Source: an uncultured Clostridia bacterium (lineage in GTDB: Bacteria; Bacillota; Clostridia; UMGS1883). Taken from it: 64,000 nt of DNA. The position numbers and the translations under genes were made by a program. How positions within the stretch are numbered: the first letter of the stretch is position 1; every line of letters begins with the position of its first letter. The notes under the pieces are model-generated. The model had not been told where the DNA came from and ran no database searches. It worked only from the letters and a program-made list of their open reading frames with translations. The DNA lies in the NCBI GenBank assembly GCA_934476455.1, contig CAKSNY010000002.1, positions 1 to 64,000 on the forward strand, written 5' to 3'. This document shows, one piece after another, positions 58,031-64,000 of the stretch.

Positions 58031-58438
58031 ATGGAGTTTTTCGATAAGGTAAAAACCATTGCGTCCGACGCTTACGAAACAGCGGGAAAAAAAGGTAAGG
58101 AGCTTTATACGACGGCGAAAATAAGGCTTGAAATTGCCGAAAAGCAAAAGGACGTTAAAAACCTTTATAAGGAAATTGGGTTTGAGGCGTACAAGGCATA
58201 CCGTGCCGAGGTTGACGTGTTGGAGCATATAACACCCAAATTTAAGCGTATAGACGCGCTTGAAGAGGAGATTGCGGCACTTCGCGAAAGGGCGGAAAGC
58301 ATTAAAAACACCGAGGAGGCAGGTATTGACGATACTGTCCCCGACGCCCCCATAGAGGATGCAGAGCCCACAGAGGAAAGCGCACCGCAGCAGGACGACG
58401 AAGAAGCAGAAAGCGAGCCTATAGAGCCGATAGAATAA
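58031..58438 (+). CDS. Small coiled-coil protein following ftsZ
   Basis: A 135-residue soluble protein. Helical N-terminal two-thirds with heptad-like ALEEEIAALRERAESI, then a very acidic tail (about 100-135). AGGAG lies at 58015-58019; ATG 58031 fits better than ATG 58022. No recognised family, but its location suggests a division-related or storage/regulatory role. Followed by a perfect terminator palindrome. Confidence 0.65.
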   Translation: MEFFDKVKTIASDAYETAGKKGKELYTTAKIRLEIAEKQKDVKNLYKEIGFEAYKAYRAEVDVLEHITPKFKRIDALEEEIAALRERAESIKNTEEAGIDDTVPDAPIEDAEPTEESAPQQDDEEAESEPIEPIE

Positions 58439-58465
58439 TAAGGGCATTAAAACCAAAATTTAAAA

Positions 58466-58501
58466 GGAGCGGTTTAACGTCAATTGACGTTAAACCGCTC
58501 C
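58466..58501. terminator. Perfect palindromic terminator after the dcw cluster
   Basis: GGAGCGGTTTAACGTCAA followed by its exact reverse complement (36 bases), A-rich before, T-rich after. Works in both directions for convergent transcription. Confidence 0.85.
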
Positions 58502-58510
58502 TTCATTTTA

Positions 58511-58606
58511 GGGGATAGGGAAAAAAGCTACGGAACGGACAAATTTCAGGGATAGTGCAATAGAACTCAATATACCTTTTTGCGGTCCGGACTTTTTTAC
58601 AGCCCC
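58511..58606. mobile_element. Inverted-repeat element, type 2 (GGGG/CCCC ends), short copy
   Basis: A 96-base element. Left end GGGGATAGGGAAAAAAGCTA then CGGAACGGACAAA; right end GCGGTCCGGACTTTTTTACA then GCCCC. The ends match those at 27780 and 28086. The last codons and stop of the minus-strand reductase gene lie within its right end. Confidence 0.65.
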
Positions 58607-59283
58607 TTTTTATAATGCTCCTGCCAGTACAGGTTATCTATTTCCCACATTTTATTATTTAAATGAAGGAAAGAAAACATTTTGTAAAGAAACTGTACTT
58701 TCAGCGACGGCTTCGGGTTTTTTGCGTTTCTGCAAATTTTTGCCGCCGTTTTTTCAAGCTTCTTTTTAAAAGTTTTTTTAAATTTATCGGGCATATCACT
58801 CCAAAAATATTGCCATACGGGCTGTGTAACAATGTGCGTTTTTGCAATGCCCCAATAGTCTAAGCTGTCTTTAATATCGCGTGCGGCTTTTTTCAGCCCG
58901 CCGCCGCCCGCAGTTGCTATAACTGCGGCCTGCTTGTTTATCATATCAAAATCCGGGCGGTGAACAAGCCATCTGTAGCCGTAATGGTCCAGAAAGGTTT
59001 TTATTTGCCCCGGCGCGTGATAGCACCAAACGGGGCAGCAAAAAATAATAAGCTGTGACTGAAAAAACGCCTCGTTTATCGGTTTTAGATATTCATAGCC
59101 TCCGCACTTGTCCTCGCTGCCGTGCATACAGGCATAGCACCCGCGGCATATGTGGGGCATATCGCGCGGAAGGGTAAACTCGAAAACATTGTTTACATTT
59201 TTAAGCTTTGATATAAGGTATTTTGCGCCGTTGTATGTACTGCTGTTTTTTCTGTCCGTTGCTTTAATAATTGTAATGTTCAT
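58597..59283 (-). CDS. Flavodoxin-like NAD(P)H-dependent oxidoreductase
   Basis: A 228-residue protein of the flavodoxin-fold/NADPH-dependent FMN reductase type: MNITIIKATDRKNSSTYNGAKYL, Cys cluster CRGCYACMHGSEDKCGGYEY, CCPVWCYHAPGQIKTFLDHYGYRW. The Cys may bind an iron-sulfur cluster or act in redox. It has its own consensus promoter with a palindromic operator; this suggests induction by a small molecule or redox stress. The end of the coding sequence is supplied by the type 2 repeat at 58511-58606. Confidence 0.8.
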   Translation of the reverse strand: MNITIIKATDRKNSSTYNGAKYLISKLKNVNNVFEFTLPRDMPHICRGCYACMHGSEDKCGGYEYLKPINEAFFQSQLIIFCCPVWCYHAPGQIKTFLDHYGYRWLVHRPDFDMINKQAAVIATAGGGGLKKAARDIKDSLDYWGIAKTHIVTQPVWQYFWSDMPDKFKKTFKKKLEKTAAKICRNAKNPKPSLKVQFLYKMFSFLHLNNKMWEIDNLYWQEHYKKGL

Positions 59284-59298
59284 AATATCACTCGCCGC

Positions 59299-59316
59299 CT
59301 GACTAACGTTTGTCAG
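59299..59316 (-). promoter_or_regulatory. Palindromic operator of the reductase gene (TetR-like)
   Basis: CTGACTAACGTTTGTCAG, an 18-base near-perfect palindrome (one mismatched pair), just downstream of the -10 box of the reductase promoter. This placement suggests repression by a TetR-family-type protein encoded elsewhere. Confidence 0.65.
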
Positions 59317-59320
59317 CTAA

Positions 59321-59349
59321 ATTATATCGCGCCCGCTTTTTCTTGTCAA
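59321..59349 (-). promoter_or_regulatory. Promoter of the reductase gene
   Basis: Minus strand TTGACA, 17 bases, TATAAT, consensus; the -35 overlaps the end of the araC-family gene. Confidence 0.85.
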
Positions 59350-60173
59350 TACTTCGTCGGCTGCAAAATATCTGCACTGTGCATATTTCGGTACGATGCG
59401 GGGGTTGTGCCCGTGTGCTTCTTAAATCTGTGCGAAAAGTAGCTGTGGTCAGAAAAACCGCAGCGCTGCGCAATTTCCGAAATACCCGTGTTCGTTTCCG
59501 AAAGAAGCTGTATGGCATTAAAAATGCGTTCCTTTTCCACATATTCAAGCGGGGTTATGCCCGTGACCTCTTTAAAAATATGGCAAAACCGCCCAACGCT
59601 TAAATTAACCGTTTGAGAAAGCCTTTCTGCGGACAAGTTTTCAGAAAGATTGTCTTTTACATAATACATTGCTTTTGTTACGGCGGTGCAGGATGTACTG
59701 CGCCCTTTTTTCGCTCTTTCGGATATTCCGTGGCGCATATATTTTTTCAGCAAAACGGCTAAAAGCGCATATATGTCGGAGGCATACAAAAATTCCAAAA
59801 AGCTTTTCTCCGAAAAGGCGGCTTTTATATCTTCAAAAATACGGTGTATTTTTTCATCGTTTTCTATGTAATTTTCAAAAGCAACGCCGCAGTAACTGCC
59901 CAAAATATCGGCGTCTGCGGTTATACAGCAAACCTCTGCCGCACCGAAATTTTCGCACGCGTGCACCTCGGCGGAATTGGCAATAACCAAGCCGCCGCTT
60001 TTTACGTTAAAAAAGGTATCGCGGCAGCTGTATACACAGCCGTCCGTTTTGTAAAAATACATCAGCTCTAACTGTGTATGCCAGTGTGCATACATTTTTT
60101 CGGGCTTACGTGATATTTGTACCTTAAACGGAAAGTGCGGGTTATACACGTGCTTTTCCTCGTAACAGTTCAT
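59346..60173 (-). CDS. AraC family transcriptional regulator
   Basis: A 275-residue regulator: N-terminal cupin sensor (HTQLELMYFYKTDGCVYSCRD), C-terminal two helix-turn-helix AraC domain (LSAERLSQTVNLSVGRFCHIFKEVTGITPLEYVEKERI ... ISEIAQRCGFSDHSYFSHRFKKHTGTTPASYR). Likely senses a sugar or galacturonate-like ligand and controls the divergent GH28 gene. Confidence 0.9.
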   Translation of the reverse strand: MNCYEEKHVYNPHFPFKVQISRKPEKMYAHWHTQLELMYFYKTDGCVYSCRDTFFNVKSGGLVIANSAEVHACENFGAAEVCCITADADILGSYCGVAFENYIENDEKIHRIFEDIKAAFSEKSFLEFLYASDIYALLAVLLKKYMRHGISERAKKGRSTSCTAVTKAMYYVKDNLSENLSAERLSQTVNLSVGRFCHIFKEVTGITPLEYVEKERIFNAIQLLSETNTGISEIAQRCGFSDHSYFSHRFKKHTGTTPASYRNMHSADILQPTKY

Positions 60174-60195
60174 ATAAACCTCCGTAAAACAGCAG

Positions 60196-60211
60196 AATAA
60201 TTATAATTATT
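60196..60211. promoter_or_regulatory. AT-rich palindrome between araC and GH28
   Basis: AATAATTATAATTATT, a perfect 16-base palindrome in the 119-base divergent region; a possible binding site, or an AT-rich coincidence. Confidence 0.4.
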
Positions 60212-60251
60212 ATCCGAAAAATAATAGCTTTAGGCGTGCTATTTGTTTATA

Positions 60252-60280
60252 ATTATAGCATAATTGCAATAGTATGTCAA
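60252..60280 (-). promoter_or_regulatory. Promoter of the araC-family gene
   Basis: Minus strand TTGACA, 17 bases, TATAAT. Its -35 touches the ribosome site of the divergent GH28 gene. A + strand TATAAT at 60248-60253 without a clear -35 could serve GH28 with activator help. Confidence 0.8.
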
Positions 60281-60292
60281 AGGGGCGGTTTT

Positions 60293-61513
60293 ATGAAAAA
60301 TGTAAAAGATTACGGTGCGGCGGGCGACGGAAAAACCTTAGACACCGCCGCAATACAAAAAGCGGTTGACAGCGGGGGGATGGTGTATATCCCAAAAGGG
60401 GTATATATTACGGGAACAATATATTTAAAAAGCAACGGCGGGCTGCACCTTGCACCCGGTGCGGTGCTTAAAGGAAGCAGCGACAGGGCGCATTATAACA
60501 AAGACGTTTTCTGCCCGCAAAACGAGGTGTTTGCAGCCGAAAGAGTATCGGGGGCGCACCTTATAGCTGCAGTACAGCAGGAAAATATTGTAATAGAGGG
60601 CGCGGGAACAATAGACGGCAGCGGGCGTTATTGGCTTAACGAAAAGCATCTAATTCCGAAAACAGAGGACTACTATCCCTATCTTTCGGAACGCCCCGGG
60701 CAAATGATGTATTTTTGCGAATGCAAAAATGTACACATAAACGGCGTTAATATTAAAAATGCACCATATTGGCATTTGTTTTTTCACGGCTGCGAAGAGG
60801 TTTTTGCAAGCGGCTTGACAATAAAGGGCGACCGCACACGTTGGACAAACGACGGAATTGATATAGATTGCTGCAAGCGCGTTACCATAAGCGACTGCAT
60901 TATCGACGTCGGCGACGATGCAATTACATTGCGCGCAAATAAGGGCAGGCTGTTAAACAGCGACGGCATTTGCGAAAATGTAACAATTACAAATTGCAGC
61001 CTGTACTCGTACAACGACTACGGCATACGCGTAGGTGTGGGCGGTGGTGAGATACGCCGCTGCTTAGTATCAAACGTAAGCATAGAGGCGGCGCACCGCA
61101 GCGCCGTAGGTATTATGAGCCGCTGGTCAAAAACAAGCGTAAACGCCGTGACGGTACACGGCATTTTGTTTCAGAATATTATTGCTGCTGCCCCGCGCCC
61201 GATAGAAATAATTACATCTTTCGGGGAAAAGCACATAGACGGGGAATACGGCATAGAAAACATAAGCTTTAACAGTTGTATTTTTAAAACGTACGAAAAC
61301 AATGTTATCTGCGGGTTTGAGGGGCGGCTTAAAAACATTTTTTTAAACAACAGCGTTATATGCCTTGAAAAAACACCGCATAAAAACAAAATAGAAATAT
61401 TTAGGGATATAAAAAGGGGAACGCCGCTTTTTATAAAGGATGCGGAAAACGTGTTTTTAAACAATATTTTTGCGGAGGATGAAGGCAGCGAAGCCGTATT
61501 GCTGAAAAAATGA
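60293..61513 (+). CDS. Glycoside hydrolase family 28 protein (polygalacturonase-like)
   Basis: A 406-residue right-handed beta-helix protein without signal peptide, so cytosolic. VKDYGAAGDGKTLDTAAIQKAV at the start is typical. Active-site residues: TNDGIDIDCC (Asp) and VGDDAITLRAN (Asp pair). The usual GHG His motif is replaced by YGIRVGVGGG. Likely hydrolyses galacturonide oligomers taken into the cell. ATG 60293 after AAGGGGCGG. Controlled by the divergent AraC protein. Confidence 0.85.
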   Translation: MKNVKDYGAAGDGKTLDTAAIQKAVDSGGMVYIPKGVYITGTIYLKSNGGLHLAPGAVLKGSSDRAHYNKDVFCPQNEVFAAERVSGAHLIAAVQQENIVIEGAGTIDGSGRYWLNEKHLIPKTEDYYPYLSERPGQMMYFCECKNVHINGVNIKNAPYWHLFFHGCEEVFASGLTIKGDRTRWTNDGIDIDCCKRVTISDCIIDVGDDAITLRANKGRLLNSDGICENVTITNCSLYSYNDYGIRVGVGGGEIRRCLVSNVSIEAAHRSAVGIMSRWSKTSVNAVTVHGILFQNIIAAAPRPIEIITSFGEKHIDGEYGIENISFNSCIFKTYENNVICGFEGRLKNIFLNNSVICLEKTPHKNKIEIFRDIKRGTPLFIKDAENVFLNNIFAEDEGSEAVLLKK

Positions 61514-61525
61514 ACATAAAAAAGG

Positions 61526-61559
61526 GAGTGCGGCAAAACAAAAGCATTTTGCCGCACTC
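61526..61559. terminator. Bidirectional terminator between GH28 and ftsH
   Basis: GAGTGCGGCAAAA and TTTTGCCGCACTC with flanking A and T stretches; same stem core as the terminators at 16464 and 30617. Confidence 0.8.
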
Positions 61560-61568
61560 TCCGCGGTT

Positions 61569-63380
61569 TTATTTTTCAAGTATAGACATAAACTCTTCGC
61601 CTGTAATTGTTTCGTGCTCGTACAAATATTTGGCAAGCTCGTCCAGCTTTTGCCGGTTTTCCTTAAGCAGCGCAGCTGCCTTTTCGTGCTGCCTTTTTAC
61701 AAGAGCAACAACCTGTTCGTCAATTTTCGTTTGTGTTTCGCCGCTGCAGGCAAGCGCCGCGTCGCCGCCGAGGTATTGGTTTGTTACGGTTTCCATTGCC
61801 ACCATATCAAAATTATCGCTCATACCGTAGCGCGTAATCATTGCACGGGCAAGCTTTGTTGCCTGCTCTATATCGTTTGAAGCGCCGGTTGTAACAGAGC
61901 CGAACACAACCTCCTCTGCGGCGCGGCCGCCCGTAAAGGTTGCGATTTTGTTTTCGATTTCTTCCTTACTCATAAGGTAATGGTTGCCGTTTTCAACCTG
62001 CATTGTATAGCCCAGTGCGCCCGACGTTCTGGGAATAATCGTAATTTTTTGCACCGGTGCGGAATTTGTTTGCTTCGCCGCAACAAGGGCGTGCCCTATT
62101 TCGTGGTACGAAACAATAAGCTTTTCCTTTTCGGTAAGGATAGCATTTTTCTTTTGGTAACCCGCAATAACAACCTCTATGCTTTCTTCAAGGTCGGCTT
62201 GGGTAACGGCGGCTCTTTTATCCCTTACGGCGCGCAGCGCGGCTTCGTTTACGATATTTGCAAGCTCTGCACCCGACGCACCCGACGCCATTTTTGCAAC
62301 CTGTGAATAATCTATACCGGGCATTGTTCTTACCTTTTTGGCGTGTACCTTTAAAATTTCCTCTCTGCCCTTGAGGTCCGGCAATTCTACGGGAACGCGC
62401 CTGTCAAAGCGCCCGGGGCGCGTAAGCGCAGGGTCTAAGGATTCCGGGCGGTTTGTTGCGGCAAGTATAATAACGCCGGTGTTTCCTTCAAAGCCGTCCA
62501 TCTCGGTTAAAAGCTGGTTTAAGGTTTGCTCGCGCTCGTCATTGCCGCTTATGTTGCCGTCGCGCTTTTTGCCGATGGCGTCAATTTCGTCTATAAAAAC
62601 AATACAGGGGGCTTTATCCTTTGCCTGCTTGAAAAGGTCGCGCACCTTTGACGCACCCATACCTACAAACATTTCCACAAATTCCGAGCCGGACATTGAG
62701 AAAAACGGCACATTGGCCTCACCTGCAACGGCTTTTGCAAGCATTGTTTTACCTGTTCCGGGAGGACCCACCAGCAAAATACCCTTCGGCATAGAGGCGC
62801 CTATTTCGGAATATTTGTGAGGATTGTGCAAATAGTCCACAATTTCCGTAAGGTTTTCCTTTGCTTCATCCTCGCCGGCAACGTCGGAAAACTTTATTCC
62901 GTTTGAGGATTTTACATAGATTTTTGCGTTGCTTTTACCCATATTAAACATCATAGAGTCTGCCCCGCCCATTTTTTTCATCATCTGGCGGGAAAGAAGC
63001 TGCCCTATGCCCACAAACAAAAGAATGGGAAATACCCACGAAAGCAAAAACGACATAAGGGGCGAGGCTTCCTTTACGATTTCCTTTGAAAATTTCGCGC
63101 CCGAGCCATACAGCCTTTCCGTCATACCGGGATCTGTGAGAAGCCCTGTTTTATAAAAGTTTTTTTCTGCTTTGTCTGTAAAAATTATCTGATTATCCTG
63201 CACCTCTACAAGCCCGATTTGCTTGTCCTCGGTCATTTTCATAAATGTGCCGTAATCCACCTCTTTTATTTGCCGCTGCAAAAAAAACGGCATTGCAAAG
63301 ATGTTAAGCAGCATTAAAAGCGCCATTGCGATTGCATAGTAAAACAAAAGCGGCTTTTTTGGTTTTTTTACTTCGTTCAT
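61569..63380 (-). CDS. ftsH: ATP-dependent zinc metalloprotease FtsH
   Basis: A 603-residue membrane protease. Two N-terminal helices (about 9-32 and 110-130), AAA domain with GPPGTGKTMLAKAVAGEA and IVFIDEIDAIGKK, second region of homology ATNRPESLDPALTRPGRFDRR, and the zinc site HEIGHALVAA. It degrades membrane and regulatory proteins. Starts 17 bases after the GNAT gene and shares its promoter. Confidence 0.97.
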   Translation of the reverse strand: MNEVKKPKKPLLFYYAIAMALLMLLNIFAMPFFLQRQIKEVDYGTFMKMTEDKQIGLVEVQDNQIIFTDKAEKNFYKTGLLTDPGMTERLYGSGAKFSKEIVKEASPLMSFLLSWVFPILLFVGIGQLLSRQMMKKMGGADSMMFNMGKSNAKIYVKSSNGIKFSDVAGEDEAKENLTEIVDYLHNPHKYSEIGASMPKGILLVGPPGTGKTMLAKAVAGEANVPFFSMSGSEFVEMFVGMGASKVRDLFKQAKDKAPCIVFIDEIDAIGKKRDGNISGNDEREQTLNQLLTEMDGFEGNTGVIILAATNRPESLDPALTRPGRFDRRVPVELPDLKGREEILKVHAKKVRTMPGIDYSQVAKMASGASGAELANIVNEAALRAVRDKRAAVTQADLEESIEVVIAGYQKKNAILTEKEKLIVSYHEIGHALVAAKQTNSAPVQKITIIPRTSGALGYTMQVENGNHYLMSKEEIENKIATFTGGRAAEEVVFGSVTTGASNDIEQATKLARAMITRYGMSDNFDMVAMETVTNQYLGGDAALACSGETQTKIDEQVVALVKRQHEKAAALLKENRQKLDELAKYLYEHETITGEEFMSILEK

Positions 63381-63397
63381 TTAAAGCACCTCGTTTG

Positions 63398-63874
63398 TTA
63401 AAGGATTTTTTCCATACCTATTTTCTGTATGTGAAGCCCTATTTTTTCGTAAAATTTTACGGCGGACGTGTTATCTGCCCAAACGTTTAAGGTTACGTTA
63501 TAGCAGCCGCAATTTTTTGCATATTCAAGCACATATTCGTAAAGGCTTTTCCCTATATGGCAGCCGCGTGCGTTTTCATCTACGCAAAGGTCGTCTATAT
63601 AAAGCGTTTTTATATCCGTCATATTATTGTCGTTTACAAATTGCTTGTGAATACAAAAGGCATAGCCCAAAATGCGCCCCTCTCTTTCGGCGACAAACAC
63701 GGGTGTTTGGTCATCTGCAAGTATTTTTTCAAGCTCTGCGTCCGTATATTTTTTTGCGCCGCGTTTAAAAATATCGGGGCGTGCGTCACTGTGTACCTTA
63801 TGCACCTGATACAAAAGCTTGTCTATAGTTAAAATATCTCCCTTTGATGCTCTTCTTATAACCGGTTTTTCCAT
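63398..63874 (-). CDS. GNAT family N-acetyltransferase
   Basis: A 158-residue acetyltransferase: PVIRRASKGDILTIDKLLYQVHKVHS, IDDLCVDENARGCHIGKSLYEYVL (acetyl-CoA loop RGCHIGKSL) and NVWADNTSAVKFYEKIGL. Substrate is unknown. The protein is the first gene of the ftsH operon here. Confidence 0.9.
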   Translation of the reverse strand: MEKPVIRRASKGDILTIDKLLYQVHKVHSDARPDIFKRGAKKYTDAELEKILADDQTPVFVAEREGRILGYAFCIHKQFVNDNNMTDIKTLYIDDLCVDENARGCHIGKSLYEYVLEYAKNCGCYNVTLNVWADNTSAVKFYEKIGLHIQKIGMEKIL

Positions 63875-63898
63875 TTTTTACACCTCACCGTAAAAATA

Positions 63899-63927
63899 AG
63901 TATAGCACAAACCGCCGCGGGGGGCAA
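63899..63927 (-). promoter_or_regulatory. Candidate promoter of the GNAT-ftsH operon
   Basis: Minus strand TTGCCC, 17 bases, TATACT; the -35 is weak. Confidence 0.5.
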
Positions 63928-63954
63928 GAAAATACAAAAATTATTCACAAAAAA

Positions 63955-64000
63955 GGGGATGTAAAAAAAAGCTCAGAACGCAAAAAGGCATATTGGGCTT
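63955..64000. mobile_element. Type 2 inverted-repeat element, incomplete at window edge
   Basis: GGGGATGTAAAAAAAAGC then TCAGAACGCAAAAAGGCATATTGG: the reverse orientation of the right ends at 28086 and 58606. It runs off the window. Confidence 0.55.

Overview
The window looks like chromosomal DNA of an anaerobic, low-to-mid GC Firmicute of the class Clostridia, probably an uncultured gut Oscillospirales-like lineage. The reasons are: a DnaD/DnaI-type helicase-loading pair, IreB, PyrR, RNase M5, long-form HPF, a SpoIIM-like protein, a PASTA-bearing SpoVD-like transpeptidase, type III glutamine synthetase, 2-hydroxyacyl-CoA dehydratase activation proteins and a sodium-pumping biotin decarboxylase operon. 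MurE carries the DNPR motif, so the wall probably contains meso-diaminopimelate. Sigma-A promoters (TTGACA-17-TATAAT type) and strong Shine-Dalgarno sites are easy to read throughout. No taxonomic search was possible.

Layout. 1-3852: a tandem array of paralogous lipoproteins (one cut by the window edge, one frameshifted) interrupted by a C39/papain-like cysteine-peptidase-like gene. 3868-6612: ireB and a dnaD-dnaI-like pair with a small unknown gene. 6759-10975: two-gene 2-hydroxyacyl-CoA dehydratase activase/DUF2229 module. 11088-16071: housekeeping run hpf, rnmV, radC, yqeY, a CPA2 antiporter, trmK, a Nif3-like gene. 16086-16453: RNase P RNA. 16627-18770: exported C39-like protein and galM. 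18849-27020 (minus strand): glnN behind its own promoter and attenuator-like hairpin, preceded by an operon of a stalk-domain protein, polA, coaE, a lytic transglycosylase and apbE. 27199-28629: rpmB, two adjacent non-coding inverted-repeat elements, pyrR. 28861-35441: an unknown gene, pncB, HAD phosphatases, an EamA transporter, ybaK, a spoIIM-like gene, a degenerate xerD-like gene, rpsT. 35530-38240: M14 carboxypeptidase, rluB-like synthase, a small unknown. 38347-43287: decarboxylase/transcarboxylase operon. 43359-45581: alpha/beta hydrolase, a repeat-rich island at tRNA-Pro, a PHP phosphoesterase. 45900-58438: division and cell wall (dcw) cluster mraZ-rsmH-ftsL-pbp-murE-mraY-ftsW-murG-murA-ftsQ-ftsZ plus a small coiled-coil gene. 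58597-64000: flavodoxin-like reductase with a palindromic operator, divergent araC/GH28 pair, ftsH and a GNAT gene.

How genes work together. The dcw cluster makes lipid II precursors (MurA, MurE, MraY, MurG) and the septal machinery (FtsW, PBP, FtsL, FtsQ, FtsZ). It lacks murB, murC, murD, murF, ddl and ftsA. The decarboxylase operon holds both a methylmalonyl-CoA-type and an oxaloacetate/pyruvate-type carboxyltransferase, sharing one biotin carrier and one OadB/OadG sodium pump. No biotin carboxylase is present, so it is built to move carboxyl groups and pump sodium.

Most unusual points: the mosaic lipoprotein array with an embedded cysteine peptidase-like gene; a dispersed family of inverted-repeat elements with GGGG...CCCC ends (27780, 58511, 63955, partial at 16499) beside a second element type at 27452; 49-bp direct repeats and an 18-bp duplicated tRNA 3' end at tRNA-Pro; a XerD-like protein with substituted catalytic residues; an attenuator-like hairpin ahead of glnN; and a four-repeat MraZ operator.
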